Shown: positions 9,948 to 20,299, counted from the stretch's first letter. The stretch: DNA of 64,000 bases from Antedon bifida (GCA_963402885.1 OY727102.1:9982001-10046000); one strand, 5' to 3'. Program-made: numbers and translations. The notes: generated by a model from the sequence alone, not told the origin.

Positions 9948-10648
9948 CTGATTTTTCAATTACCTACTGGCAGAACAGGTAAGTAAAAGATATGTACTGT
10001 GTGGGTAATAAGCTGTACGGACTATATAAAGGGCAGGAAATATTTTGAGATAATCTAGGTTTTGGCGAGATTCTGGTTTTTAAGGTGTTTATGCTTTGTG
10101 AGAGTGAAGTTTGCATTGTACCAGCAACAATGCCTATTTTTTTTTTAAAAAGATGTGCCGTGTTTAAATCGTTTTCACCCGCAACTACAGCAATTGCATT
10201 ATAATTCTTCAAGGTTGATATGTCCTTGGCTATTGGCTTGTCTTTAATTTGAGGCGATTTATACAGCCGATGAAATCAAATTTGAAAGTAGTCTGTAATT
10301 GGATTTTTATGGGAGTGTCGACTTGTAGGTACTTTTGGCTAGTCTTCAACATAAGTTGCTCTTAGAGTGGATACAATAGTCTACAATTGAAGATGCTTTT
10401 AAAATTGGGGTAGGGGAAGTATTAATAGAAGGTAGTGGGTTAAATAGAGGGAGACCTGCATTGAATATTTGAAATGGACTGTAGTCTTCAAAAAGAAGTT
10501 GCTCTTAGATTGGATACATCACTAGTCTACAATTGATGGTGATTTTTGAATTATAATGCAGTATTAAATAGAAGATGGATGGTTAATTAGAGAGAGAACT
10601 GCATTGACAATTTGAAAATGACTTATAATTAATTAAAAAATCACCAAC

Positions 10649-10975
10649 CTTGGAATCCAGATGTTCTGCAATATCCGTTGTAAAATCTTCAATTAGATTA
10701 AACTGAACATTAAATTTCTCCAAAACTTTTACTGTTGATCTGCGATTGATATGTGGAAAACACCCTCAATGACAGAAAACTCTGTTGAGTTGATACCTTC
10801 TAGCGTGGATGAGTTGGAATAAACAATGCTGAATTCAAAGAAGTAACCACTTCCCGACAGATTGGCCCAGCCATGGATTATATCTACAGTGTTGTTGTTG
10901 ACGAGCTCTGCATCAGATACTCCTGGGCATTTTCCATGGATGTGAAGAATGTCCCAGATTTTGCACAATTTCAGC
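10649..10975 (-). CDS. pkhd1l1-like: Fibrocystin-L-like exon E10 (A1), frameshifted
   Basis: Acceptor gattttttcag at 10975, donor gttggtg after 10649. The exon opens in one frame as AEIVQNLGHSSHPW and continues in another as VNNNTVDIIHGWANL, so a frameshift lies near 10930. Compared with copy B (GWANFTDLAI) it lacks 24 nt. A GWANFTDL-type block lies near the C-terminus of the fibrocystin-L ectodomain. A stop follows IADQQ unless a second frame change is allowed. Confidence 0.7.
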
Positions 10976-11097
10976 CTGAAAAAATCAAAAAATCATTATT
11001 CCTTTTTTTCGTAGAATATTTGTATCAAACCTATGGTGTATTACCAAAGCTTGATAGCCTACAGTATATTGGAGTTTAGAAAGAATTGTGTTAAAAC

Positions 11098-11257
11098 CTA
11101 CACTGGTATCCAATATAGAGATGCAAGGCTGAACCTCAAATGGATGGTTCTCCATAGCATCAGCCTTAAACGTATACTCATTGTGCTTTGGAATTGATAG
11201 ATGATTTCTACTCCTTGGTCACTAGATGCCTCTTCTTCAGCTTGCTTCTCAGAATAC
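11098..11257 (-). CDS. pkhd1l1-like: Fibrocystin-L-like exon E9 (A1), frameshifted
   Basis: Acceptor ttggttcacag. Reads YSEKQAEEEASSDQGVEIIY, then shifts to a frame giving ENHPFEVQPCISILDTSV before a possible donor gttttaa. Copy B keeps ISILDT but has lost this donor GT. Confidence 0.65.
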
Positions 11258-11439
11258 CTGTGAACCAATTATAGTTATGTTGGTTTGTAATGATATAGGC
11301 ATTATGGTTATGTTTGTTGCACGCCACACATGAGAATACAATTTAAGACTTTGGACAAGACGATACAAGCCAGTTCTATACTACAGTAACTCTACAGAAA
11401 ACTCTACTTCAACTCATTACTTCTTAAAATGTGACTTAC

Positions 11440-11636
11440 GTTTCATTGCCTGTACTTGGACCTCCTGTTGTATTTGTTGCTCTCACACCCCTTGTTGGGT
11501 CTTCAGCTGGGGGAGAAGGATCGGTCATTGCTAATAACCTCAACTTCAAGACTCTCGTACAAAGTACCGGTTTGTGCTGCATTAACAATTTCTGCTTGAA
11601 GGTTAACTAACTCATCATGTTCAAGGGTTGAATTGC
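11440..11636 (-). CDS. pkhd1l1-like: Fibrocystin-L-like exon E8 (A1), frameshifted
   Basis: Acceptor ccttacag and donor gtaagtc. The opening frame reads GNSTLEHDELVNLQAEIV and on to LEVEVIS. The second half makes sense only in another frame, as MTDPSPPAEDPTRG. The break is shared with copy B, so it predates the A/B split or lies in a region I misread. Confidence 0.65.
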
Positions 11637-11784
11637 CTGTAAGGAAAAAATATTAATTATTGTTTACATATTAAAAGAATAGGTAATTAAATAAAATTCA
11701 ACTCATTTCTAAACATATGAAACTGAAAAAAGAAGAAATCTGGATAGATTATGTGATACTTTAATATGGTTAAAAGCTATTTAC

Positions 11785-12019
11785 TTATTATATATACCAA
11801 ACTGGCAAGATTGTTAACAAGATCTTCTTCATAGAAAACATCAACAGGAGCCACACCAAAGTCAACCATTATAACCGGTGTAGTGATGATGTCAATTGGG
11901 TCACTACCACGTATAAGTATCCAAAGAGTCTGCCAATCGCGATCAAAATAGTTCTCGCCATAAATGCTGGAGTCAGGAGTTGGCATGAACTGATCGTTTG
12001 GATCTTCTGGAACCCATAT
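11785..12019 (-). CDS. pkhd1l1-like: Fibrocystin-L-like exon E7 (A1), truncated by LINE
   Basis: Open frame from WVPEDPNDQFMPTPDSS through GENYFDRDWQTLWILIRGSD to FYEEDLVNNLASL, well matched to the region after the NGPQDHGWC block in fibrocystin-L proteins. The 5' side is cut at about 12019 by a LINE fragment. The donor is destroyed: copy B has acagtaagt where this copy has only ataagt, a 5-bp loss. Confidence 0.8.
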
Positions 12020-12690
12020 TTCTCTTTCTATTAATGGCAATGATGTCGAAAGAGTTGACAATTTTAAATATCTTGGACTTACATTTGATTCACTTATGTC
12101 ATGGAAACAGCATGTTGAACAAGTAGCTTCTAGAGTATCACAACGTATCGGTATTATTCGTAGATTAAGATATTATATTCCAAATTTTGCTTTAAGACTA
12201 CTTGCTAATGCAATAGTATTACCTTGTTTTGATTACTGTAGTAATGTTTGGTCAAATTGTAACTTAGAACTTGTTAATCGTCTTCAAGTACTTCAAAATA
12301 GAGTAGCTAGAATCATTCTTTATGCTGATATGTACACCCCTATAACAGAATTGATGTCCTCACTAAAATGGAAGAGTGTCCATGACAGATGGGAAAATGA
12401 TTTATTAATTATGCTATTTAAATGCCTACAGGGTTTAGCACCATCTTATTTAACAAATCTATTCAAATTTATGGACACTTTTCACACAAAAAATACAAGA
12501 AGTCAATCAACAAAAACTCTAAATGTTCCAGCATGGAACAATATTTATGGAAAGAGAATGTTTAACTATAGAGCATCAACCTTATGGAATAATCTTCCTG
12601 TACATATCCGTAAAAATTTTCGGTGAATGGACTGGTCTTGTTTCAAGAGTGCAACTTTAATAGGAGGAAAGATTTAGGGAAGAATCACAG
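12020..12690 (+). mobile_element. Non-LTR retrotransposon fragment (RT C-terminus)
   Basis: Plus-strand frame from about 12027 to a TGA at 12626. It reads VDNFKYLGLTFDS, then RLQVLQNRVARII, then LFKCLQGLAPSYL and YRASTLWNNLP, the end of the reverse transcriptase ORF in CR1/Jockey-type LINEs. It is 5' truncated, and its 3' end lies somewhere in 12627-12700. It replaces about 500 bp of gene sequence present in copy B, including the NGPQDHGWC part of the exon, so insertion went with a deletion. The unit 2 counterpart is in the gap. Confidence 0.85.
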
Positions 12691-12731
12691 TTTACAAAAG
12701 CTAAAATTCAACATTAAAGCAGACAACCAAC

Positions 12732-12922
12732 CTTTATGTGGACATTTTTCATCATAAGGAATTTTAAGTCCACGTCTCGGATCTCTATCCCACTCATATG
12801 GAGAATCAGGAATAACATAACCAGGCCGTGATCCTCCTAGAATTCCACCATCTTCATCTCTGATCATTGCTTTCTTAAATGCATCACAATCCATCTCCAC
12901 GCAATCAGAAAGATTAACTTTA
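12732..12922 (-). CDS. pkhd1l1-like: Fibrocystin-L-like exon E5 (A1), open
   Basis: Acceptor tcttaacag at 12922 and donor gttggtt after 12732. Fully open: KVNLSDCVEMDCDAFKKAMI, DEDGGILGGSRPGYVIPDS, YEWDRDPRRGLKIPYDEKC, PHK. The DCDA-K-RD-DG-G order is typical of fibrocystin-L. The end joins in frame to the start of exon E6 of copy B (GIIGTEDCIW), which shows that the two remnants come from one gene structure. The Ty3/gypsy insertion lies 21 bp upstream of the acceptor boundary. Confidence 0.85.
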
Positions 12923-12943
12923 CTGTTAAGATTAAATGAAAAG

Positions 12944-13239
12944 TGTAATGTATTGAACTTGATTAATATTATTTAAACTTCCTTCACCTGTTACCATATA
13001 TATTATGTTAACCCACTTCTATATAACCCTGGCTACTTAATGGTCACTAATGGCTAAAGTAGACCCTCTGCTTAGACCACTAAACATTCCACCTTGACAG
13101 ATTAATTACCCATTACCGATATTGTTATTATAATATATAGTAAATGTAGAATAAAGAATAAACACTTCAGTGCTAGCTTTCAACTATAACAGAACTTGTC
13201 TCTCTCTCACTTATTTGTATTGTAAATCGGTACATTACA
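12944..13239 (+). repeat. 5' LTR
   Basis: 296 bp, TGTAATGTA...TACATTACA. Candidate TATA box TATATAA at 13020-13026 and polyadenylation signal AATAAA at 13150-13155. Against the 3' LTR I count three substitutions and three indels, the largest a 14-bp absence here. Confidence 0.95.
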
Positions 13240-13256
13240 CTACAGTGGCGACGAGA
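13240..13256 (+). other. Probable primer-binding site region
   Basis: The sequence after the LTR is ctacagtggcgacgagaa, where a tRNA primer-binding site is expected. TGGCGACGA starts 6 bp in. I cannot assign the tRNA. Confidence 0.4.
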
Positions 13257-13333
13257 ATGGCCCTTATTGGCAAAATTGAAGAATTTATTGAAGGAAGGGA
13301 AGATTGGTCACAGTTTGTTGAGCGTTTAGACTT
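13257..13333 (+). pseudogene. gag: gag start, interrupted
   Basis: ATG at 13257 opens a frame reading MALIGKIEEFIEGREDWSQF, typical of a gag N-terminus. After the next residues (VERLDF) it is cut by a LINE fragment; gag resumes at about 13771 with YFKAKEIT. Confidence 0.75.
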
Positions 13334-13770
13334 TAGACTAGAGTCTGAGGAAGAAGAAGAACAACAGACAGAAGAAGAAGACTATATAAGGAAGTGCTTC
13401 CAGCATCTTTTATAGAAGACAATAACTACTATGTCCAGTAGTCATTAAGTTGATGTCTTGATGTTTGATTTTAATTTTAAATGTAAATAGGTTGGGTAAT
13501 CATCAGGAATAGTCCTGAACAGGGAGATGAGCGCCCCTGCCCACCGATGAGTTTCGGGATCCCTTTGACCCGGAGGGAGAGTACCCGTTAGGGTTACAGG
13601 TCCCAGGTTTTTAGTTGTTTTTAAAATTAATTAGTGTTCCATGACCTTCTCATCAAAATTAACGTCTCTCATAAAATTAAGAAAAGTTGTGCTATGTCAA
13701 CATAATGTCAATGACGGCGAAATGTCCCCAATATTGGGGATAGCTATGAAAACAAATAAGTAAGTAAGTA
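13334..13770 (+). mobile_element. LINE 3'-end fragment nested in gag
   Basis: About 437 bp ending in repeats of taag (aaataagtaagtaagta), a LINE-like 3' tail. ACTT flanks both sides (13330-13333, 13771-13774). The first ~80 bp extend the gag frame with a Glu-rich stretch ending in TAG, which may be the C-terminus of the LINE's own ORF. Clade uncertain. Confidence 0.65.
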
Positions 13771-14270
13771 ACTTGTATTTCAAGGCAAAAGAAATTACTA
13801 CAGAGGAGAAGAAACAAGCAACACTGTTAACAGTTATTGGCCCATCATCTTATAAGCTTTTACGAAATTTGGTTACACCAGAAAAACCCAAGGATAAAAC
13901 ATTCGATGAGCTGGTAACAGCTATGAATGGGCATCACAGTCCATGTGCCTAGTGAAATTGTACAGCGATACAAATTCAACTCACGCTTTCGACGTGATAA
14001 TGAAACAGTGCCTGAATTTATGGCATCGCTTCGATCGATGGCAGAATTCTGTAACTTTGGAGCCTCGCTCAATACAATGTTACGAGATCATCTAGTTTTT
14101 GGCGTCCGTAATCACGGAATTTGGTCTTTTGGCAGAAAAAGCACTGACACTGGAAAAAGCTGTTGAAATTGCAACTAGCATCGAAACTGCAACAAGAAAT
14201 GTAAGAGATCTGGCGCAGCCAACCTCTGCAGCTGCAGTTGAAAATGTAAACAAAATTGCTTACAAAAAGA
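13771..14270 (+). pseudogene. gag: gag capsid region, frameshifted
   Basis: Readable in three frames in order: YFKAKEITTEEKKQATLLTV, then PSEIVQRYKFNSRFRRDNET, then LAEKALTLEKAVEIATSIET. A TAG after HHSPCA and two frame changes break it. The KRALL/YKLLRNLV-type and RF-pattern blocks fit Ty3/gypsy capsids. Confidence 0.75.
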
Positions 14271-14945
14271 AGTCAAAATTTACGGAATTGTTCAAAAAAT
14301 GTCCAAAATTTCCACTTTTTAAACTTCAAGAATTATGCTATAATATTGCCATTTATGCACATATATTATGGTAACATCATCTTATAAAGCCATAGTAACT
14401 AGTTGTGTAAAAAAATAAAAAGGTCTAAATTTTGACATTTTTCGAAAAATTCACTGCGGGGGACCAAAGGAATTTTTTAGAAAAATTGCCAAATTTTCTT
14501 CTTTTTAAAATTCAATAAGTATGCTATAATATTGCAATTTATGCACATATATTGTGTTAACATCATCTTATGGAGACATAAAAACTAGTTAAGTCAAAAA
14601 ATAAAAGGGTAAGTATTTGGCCATTTTTCGAAAATTTCACTGCTGGGGACCGAAAGAATTTTTCGAAAATTTGCAAATGTTCACTTTTTAATATCCAATA
14701 ATTATGCTATTATATTGTCATTTATGTATATATATTGTGTTAACATCATCTTATAGAGCCATAGTAACTAGTTATGTAAACAAATAAAAGGGTCGAAATT
14801 TTGCCATTTTTCGAAAATTTCAATGCGGGGGAAAAAAGGAATTATTTCGAAAAATGGCAAAAAAATTCGATAATTATGCTATAATATTGCAATTTATGCA
14901 CATATATTGTGTTAACATAATCTTATGAAGCCATAAAAACTAGTT
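14271..14945. repeat. Satellite-like array nested in gag (~180-bp period)
   Basis: The block atgct(a/t)taatattg(c/t)cattta recurs at about 14335, 14521, 14704 and 14876, giving periods of 186, 183 and 172 bp. Other shared blocks are gtgttaacat(c/a)atctta, actagtta and catttttcgaaaattt. The insertion is flanked by aagaagtc(a/g)aaa on both sides (about 14269 and 14960), consistent with a target duplication. The array breaks gag just before the zinc knuckles. Part of it survives in unit 2 after the gap (43342-43694). Confidence 0.8.
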
Positions 14946-15695
14946 ATGTCAAATACAAATAAGAAGTCGAAACCATGTTTTCGCTGTGGAAAGAATAACC
15001 ATTTGCCAGACAAATGTTATTTTAAGCAAACAACTTGCCATTATTGTAACAAGGTAGGACACATTCAATCTGTTTGTCTTAGCAAAAAGAAGGGGAAGCC
15101 CCAAACAGTTAAAAATGTTGTGGCAGATGAGCCAAGCGATGAACCAAGCAACATAGCTACAGAAATGTATGAAGAATTATTTGGAATAAAGACCACGTCT
15201 AGTCCTCCACCTATGAAAGTTAAGATACTGTTAGAGGGTTTGGATACTGAAATGGAAATTGACACAGGAGCCTCGGTATCAATAATGTCGCAGACGAAAT
15301 TTAGGCAATTATGGCCTGAAAGAAAACTTGAACCTTCGTCAGTTAAGCTACGTACGTACACTGGACAAATAATGGATGTTTTGGGTAAAATTAATGCTGA
15401 AGTTACATACCAGAGTACTACTACAATATTACCGTTAACGATTGTGCGAACAGATGGACCTACCCTAATTGGTCGAGACTGGCTTCAGTTTATAAAGTTG
15501 GACTGGCAACAAATCAAGGTAATAAACCAATTAGATTTAAGTTCACTGCTTGGTAAATACCAAGAAATATTTAAAGATGAACTAGGTACCCTTAAGGGTA
15601 CTGAAGCAAAAATGTATGTTGATAAAGAGACAATGCCAAAATTTTGCAAAGCCAGAAATGTTCCGTATGCTTTGCGACAGAAAGTAGATGACTAA
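14946..15695 (+). pseudogene. gag-pol: Gag-pol: CCHC knuckles, protease, RT start
   Basis: Open frame of 249 codons ending at a TAA/TAG-type stop at 15695. Two CX2CX4HX4C knuckles (CFRCGKNNHLPDKC and CHYCNKVGHIQSVC) lie at residues ~11-45. An aspartic protease with the active-site motif EIDTGAS is near residue 104, with LIGRDWL further on. The RT N-terminal region starts at [11 protein letters not shown] and is cut by the stop. The ATG used here lies inside the flanking array, so it is not necessarily the element's own start. Confidence 0.9.
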
Positions 15696-16363
15696 CTTGA
15701 TCGCTTACAACGAGAAGGCATTATTGAACCTATACAGTTTTCAGACTGGGCTGCACCAATAGTTCCGGTACTTAAGGCAGATAAATCTACCATTAGGATC
15801 TGTGGTGACTACAAAATTACTGTAAATAAAGCAGCCAAAGTTGATCAGTATCCTTTGCCCCGAAGAAAAATTTACTAAATTGGACATATGTCACAAGGGT
15901 ACCAACAATTACTCTTGGATAAAGATTCTCGAAAATATGTTGTAATCAACACTCAAAAGGGACTTTACAATATACACGGTTGCCGTTTGGAGTCTCTTCA
16001 GCACCAGCGATTTTCCAGCATGTCATGGAAGGACTATTACAAGGAGTTAAAGGTGTTACAGTATACCTGGACGATATATTAATTACAGGAAAGAATGACT
16101 TTGAGCATTTCGAAACTCTTGAAACCGTCCTAAAGCGACTGGCAGATGCTGGACTTCGTCTAAAAAAGAGTAAGTGTGTTTTTATGGTTAAATCTGTTGG
16201 TTATTTGGGACACCTGATCGACAAAGAGGGATTGCATCCCACAAACGCCAAAGTGAGAGCAATTAAAGATGCTCCAGCGTCTCAAAACTTGACAGAACTG
16301 AGAGCTTATTTGGGATTATTATCTTATTATGAAGTTTTTACCAAACTTATCCAACACACTTAA
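15696..16363 (+). pseudogene. pol: Reverse transcriptase, several frame breaks
   Basis: Continues after the stop as [20 protein letters not shown] and the YPLPR block, meets another stop, then reads MSQGYQQLLLDKD and, after a frame change, LPFGVSSAPAIFQ. The catalytic motif YLDDILITG is at about 16065, followed by GYLGHLIDKEGLHP and LRAYLGLLSYY. A stop at 16361 cuts the connection to RNase H. Confidence 0.9.
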
Positions 16364-16401
16364 TTGCTCTGTTATATGCCTTACTTCGTAAGGATAAAGC
16401 T

Positions 16402-17133
16402 TTGAACTGGACAAATTTAGAACAATCTACTTTTGATAAATCAAAGGAATTGCTACTTTCCTGCAGAGTACTTGCACATTATGATCCAAAAAAGGAAATA
16501 ATATTATCGTGTGATGCATCTCAATATGGAATTGGGGCTGTGTTAGCACATCGACAAAGTGACGGTACAGGAAGACCAATCGCATTTGCATCTAGAACAC
16601 TTGCAGAAGCGGAAAAAAAGTATTCGCAAATTGAGAAAGAAGGTTTGGCATGCGTTTTCGGGGTAACGCGATTTCAGTCTTACATTTATGGTAGACATTT
16701 CACATTGGTAACAGACCATAAGCCATTGCTGGGTCTTATTAATGAGGACAGACTTGTGCCCAGCCAAGCATCAGCTAGAATCCAACGTTGGGCACTGAAA
16801 TTAGGTACATACAAATATACATTAAGATTCAAACTGACAAAGTCCCATGCCAATGCGGATGCCTTAAGCAGATTACCATTGCCAGGAAAACCAGAATCAA
16901 TTCCACAACCTGCCGAAACTGTTCTATTGATGGAGCCAATGAACCAATCTCCAGTTTCCACAGCAGATATTAAAGGTTGGACGGTTAAAGATCCAACACT
17001 TTCTCGAGTTCTTTACTACATTGAAAAGGGTTGGCCCAATACTAATCCAAAAATTGAAAACTTGCAACCATATTGGATGGATCTGACAAAGAGAACTCTC
17101 TACACAAGATGGATGTATTTTGTGGGAAAATAG
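16402..17133 (+). pseudogene. pol: RNase H domain
   Basis: 243 open codons. ILSCDASQYGIGAVL, RPIAFASRTLAEAEKKYSQI and TDHKPLLGL are the standard RNase H blocks of Ty3/gypsy, and HANADALSRLP marks the end of the domain. It ends in a stop at 17133 next to the integrase start in another frame. Confidence 0.92.
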
Positions 17134-17634
17134 AATTGTTGTTCCACAGCCTGGTAGAAAACAGTTGCTACAAGCACTACATGACGGTCATACTGGAATT
17201 GTCAGAATGAAAAGTTTTGCTCGGGATTCGTTATGGTGGCCTAATATGGACAAAGACATATCAAAGCAGTGGTCACGATTAAATATCGACTGTGCTGGAC
17301 CATTTATTGGAAAAATGTTTTTAATACGATGCATACTCAAAATGGCTTGAGGTAATTCCGGTAAATTCCTCAACGACAAATACCACAGTGGATAAGCTCA
17401 GGCTTATATTTGCATCGCATGGATTGCCAGATAAAATAGTATCCGACAATGGAACATGTTTCACCAGTGATGAATTTCATACATTCGTAAAGCGAAATGG
17501 AATAAGACATTCTTTAACAGCCCCATATCACCCATCATCGAATGGTCTTGCGGAACGTGCTGTACGCACATTTAAAGAAACAATGAAACGTACGAAAGAT
17601 GGATATATCGAAACAAAAGTCGCAAGATTCTTAT
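17120..17634 (+). pseudogene. pol: Integrase core, internally deleted
   Basis: HDGHTGIVRMKSFARDSLWW is the first half of the HHCC zinc finger. The second half with its two cysteines is missing, and the frame goes from MDKDISKQW to LNIDCAGPF. After a frame change the D,D(35)E part follows, with VSDNGTCFTSDEF and YHPSSNGLAERAVRTFKE. The frame is then cut by a LINE-like insert. Confidence 0.88.
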
Positions 17635-17827
17635 GTTGTAATTTGTATGTTCTTGTTATCAGTTTCTTGTTTTTAGGACCCAAGTGGAAATAAGTTTTTA
17701 ACTTTTCTTGGCATTCCTTGTAATCAAGGCCTGTTTTTTCCGTGCAATTGTTTTTCTATTTTCTATGTATTATATTTTATTGTTTTTTAACCTTGATTAC
17801 CAAATAAAGTTTTAAAAAAAAACAATT
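17635..17827 (+). mobile_element. LINE 3'-UTR fragment nested in integrase
   Basis: About 193 bp ending in aataaag, four T and an A-run, flanked by caagattc(t/c)tat on both sides (17623-17634, 17828-17839). The internal pair ccttg(t)aatcaagg/ccttgatta resembles 3' UTRs of CR1-like LINEs. Clade is tentative. Confidence 0.65.
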
Positions 17828-18335
17828 CAAGATTCCTATTTAAATATAGAAATACACCTCATAGCACAACTGGCAAAACACCAGCAGAATTACTGAATGG
17901 CCGAAAATTGAAAACGCATTTTGATCTTTTACACCCTTATCAAGCAGATCGTGTTATCACTCAACTTGAAAAACAGAAATTAGCCCATGATCGTCATGCA
18001 AAGAACGCACTTTTGCAGAAGGAGAGTAGGTGTATATAAAGAACTTTAGAGGACAAAATCTGAAATGGTTACCCGGAACAATAATATTAAAATCCGGTCG
18101 CATCTCATTCAAGACAAAACTAGAAGATGGACGAGTTTGTCGTCGTCATGCCGACCATATCAGGAAGCGTTATAGGCCTGTTCAAACTCAGGATAAACAG
18201 CTTACAAACAAAGATGATCCTCCACAATTACCTCCAATGCTCATTAATCCAAATCTGAACAGTGGAAACATCACAATCGACTGTCGAAGCACAGTCTATT
18301 ACTGCTCAGCGAAGAGTATACCTTACTCGCGATAG
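17828..18335 (+). pseudogene. pol: Integrase C-terminal region
   Basis: Readable pieces: TPAELLNGRKLKTHFDLL in one frame, then KWLPGTIILKSGRISFKTKL and RRHADHIRKRY in the next, a GPY/F-like integrase tail. At least one frame change lies between them. Confidence 0.8.
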
Positions 18336-18542
18336 AAAACCGCCGGAAAGATATGGACATTTTTAATAACTGAAATATAGAAACTTTTATGGACATTATT
18401 ACTGGACAATTTAAAATGTTGATCTTATGTTTTACTTTATACAGTGCATTATACCATATACATTTAAAGTGTTATTAAACCATAACTTAGTACAGTGCTG
18501 CTTTGATTCAATTATAAATAAATAGCTTAGAATTGTTTATAA

Positions 18543-18556
18543 TAGAAGGGAGGGAA
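18543..18556 (+). other. Polypurine tract
   Basis: Purine run tagaagggagggaa directly before the 3' LTR, the usual plus-strand primer site of LTR elements. Unit 2 has the same run at about 47290-47303. Confidence 0.8.
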
Positions 18557-18864
18557 TGTAATGTATTGAACTTGATTAATATTACTTGCTACCAATTATT
18601 TATACTTCCTTCACCTGTTACCATATATATTATGTTAACCCACTTCTATATAACCCTGGCTACTTAATGGTCACTAATGGCTAAAGTAGACCCCTCTGCT
18701 GAGACCACTAAACATTCCACCTTGACAGATTAATTACCCATTACCGATATTGTTATTATATATAGTAGATGTAGAATAAAGAATAAACACTTCAGTGCTA
18801 GCTTTCAACTATAACAGAACTTGTCTCTCTCTCACTTATTTGTATTGTAAATCGGTACATTACA
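18557..18864 (+). repeat. 3' LTR
   Basis: 308 bp, TGTAATGTA...TACATTACA. TATATAA at 18647-18653 matches the 5' LTR. Followed by the target duplicate AAAAG. Confidence 0.95.
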
Positions 18865-19070
18865 AAAAGTATTGTAGGTAAGTGTACTAGGTTGATGAAA
18901 ATAATGCAACTAGCAAGTAAGGATACACAATGATTTACATTTACGTAACTTGGATAAATGCAAGTGGTCCGTAGATATATAGGATAAATACTATTAGTAC
19001 TTACCCTAAATTAGGTATATGTATGTAAACCCTGTTCTTGTCTCTGACTGTTACCTTCTTTGTACAGTAC

Positions 19071-19172
19071 CTACAGCGGACATTGGGTGGATACCATCAT
19101 CATTTGATGGATTGGTCATAGTAGCGTAATGATCTTTCTTACACGCAGTATCAAAATGAGCGAATGTGACAT
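19071..19172 (-). CDS. pkhd1l1-like: Fibrocystin-L-like exon E4 (A1), open
   Basis: Acceptor cttatcaatag and donor gtactgt; 102 nt, phase 1 at both ends and open. Reads VTFAHFDTACKKDHYATMTN then PSNDDGIHPMSAV. The MTNP...HP order is characteristic of fibrocystin-L. It joins in frame to E3, the split codon giving D before VTF. Copy B has lost this exon in a deletion of about 300 bp. Confidence 0.85.
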
Positions 19173-19491
19173 CTATTGATAAGAAAGAGCAAAATACCTT
19201 TATTTGTAAATAAATAAGTATGTTGAAATATATTCATTTGGTAAGTTTCACCAAAAATGTATTCCGATATTAAAGACATATTTTATGATAAAACAGTACT
19301 AAGGGACAACCTCAACATTACAGTGGTGATAACTTGGATACAATGGCAATTTTATGTTATCCAAATAAGCATTCAGCTTCATGTGTAAACAGTATGAGTA
19401 TGCGTTTCCTGCAATAGAACTCAACTGGTTTGTCCAAGTAAGGACTAGGTTTGTCCAAGTAAGGACCAGATTATGTCATGCTTTTACATAC

Positions 19492-19666
19492 CTTGCAATC
19501 TTGTGTTTCCAGCAATAGCTGGGTAATTATGTATACCATGAAATGGAAAAAATGGAGCACCATTATCACCAGACATGAAATTTGCCCTCACGTATCCAGC
19601 ATTTCCATTGTCTGGACCACAAGGTGCACACTGTTTTGCACTTTGACCTGCATTCTCCGGTTGATT
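19492..19666 (-). CDS. pkhd1l1-like: Fibrocystin-L-like exon E3 (A1), open
   Basis: Acceptor aaatatttcag and donor gtatgta; 175 nt, open. Contains NGNAGYVRANFMSGDNGAPF and FPFHGIHNYPAIAG, matching the HAP...HG..SYP/NYP segment of fibrocystin-L. Copy B has lost 8 bp here and meets a stop after NFM. Confidence 0.85.
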
Positions 19667-20156
19667 CTGAAATATTTACATGAAAATGTTAATGGGAAAA
19701 TGTAATATTTTAATCAGAATTTATAAATTACGTGACTGATTACACAATGGAATGGCATTATCAGTACACGTTAAGAAAAAGAAGGTAGAAGAGTAAGAAA
19801 GTCCTTTGACAAATTTCCTTATGAAAGTCAAGTATGCATATATAATATCTATACATTGATTTTATTTGACAGAATGCAAAATATAGTTCCCCAAACTGAC
19901 AAAATAATAACATTTGAAAAACAGAAATAAAATCTTTTAAAATGAATAATAAAAATGTTCATATTTATTGAAAATGTTTATATCTTTTTTTTGTGTCTTT
20001 TTTGGGTTTCCCACTTTTATTTCATCGTCATTAACATTGTTCCATTCATCATGATTTTTACATTTATACATTATCTAATCTAATTCATCATAATTGCTTA
20101 ATTACAGTATTCAGTTTGTAACATGCTACAAATGTTTATATTCTTACTGAACCTAC

Positions 20157-20299
20157 CTGTAACTCATCGCAATCAAAGAACAGGCTTGTACCAATTATAA
20201 ACGATGACTACATTCTCACACATACTTATCAACAGCTTCATGACTAAGAGAAGATGGCCCAATGACAAATGGCATCACCCCAATGTTGTTGTCTAAAAT
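20157..20299 (-). CDS. pkhd1l1-like: Fibrocystin-L-like exon E2 (A1), internally deleted
   Basis: Acceptor cattttag, donor gtaggtt. Only the end of the exon remains, with NIGVMPFVIGPSSLSHEAVD then a stop after KYV. Compared with copy B about 290 bp are gone. Confidence 0.75.

Larger units (their letters stand above)
12944..18864 (+). mobile_element. Ty3/gypsy LTR retrotransposon, defective (unit 1)
   Basis: Two LTRs begin TGTAATG and end CATTACA (12944-13239 and 18557-18864). Direct repeats AAAAG flank the element (12939-12943, 18865-18869). Copy B of the host gene has the empty site with a single AAAAG at about 24573. Internal order is gag, CCHC zinc knuckles, protease, RT, RNase H, integrase, the Ty3/gypsy order. 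Gag and pol have several stops and frameshifts. Two LINE 3' fragments and a satellite-like array are nested inside. It is opposite in orientation to the host gene and lies in an intron. Confidence 0.95.

Noticed and set aside
10260..10330. Laminin-G-like motif (FDFIGCINRLKL) on the minus strand
   Set aside because: A short chance-level resemblance; no other laminin-G blocks or splice frame supports it.
14099..14374. 91-codon plus-strand frame as a separate gene
   Set aside because: It is the end of gag followed by translated satellite.
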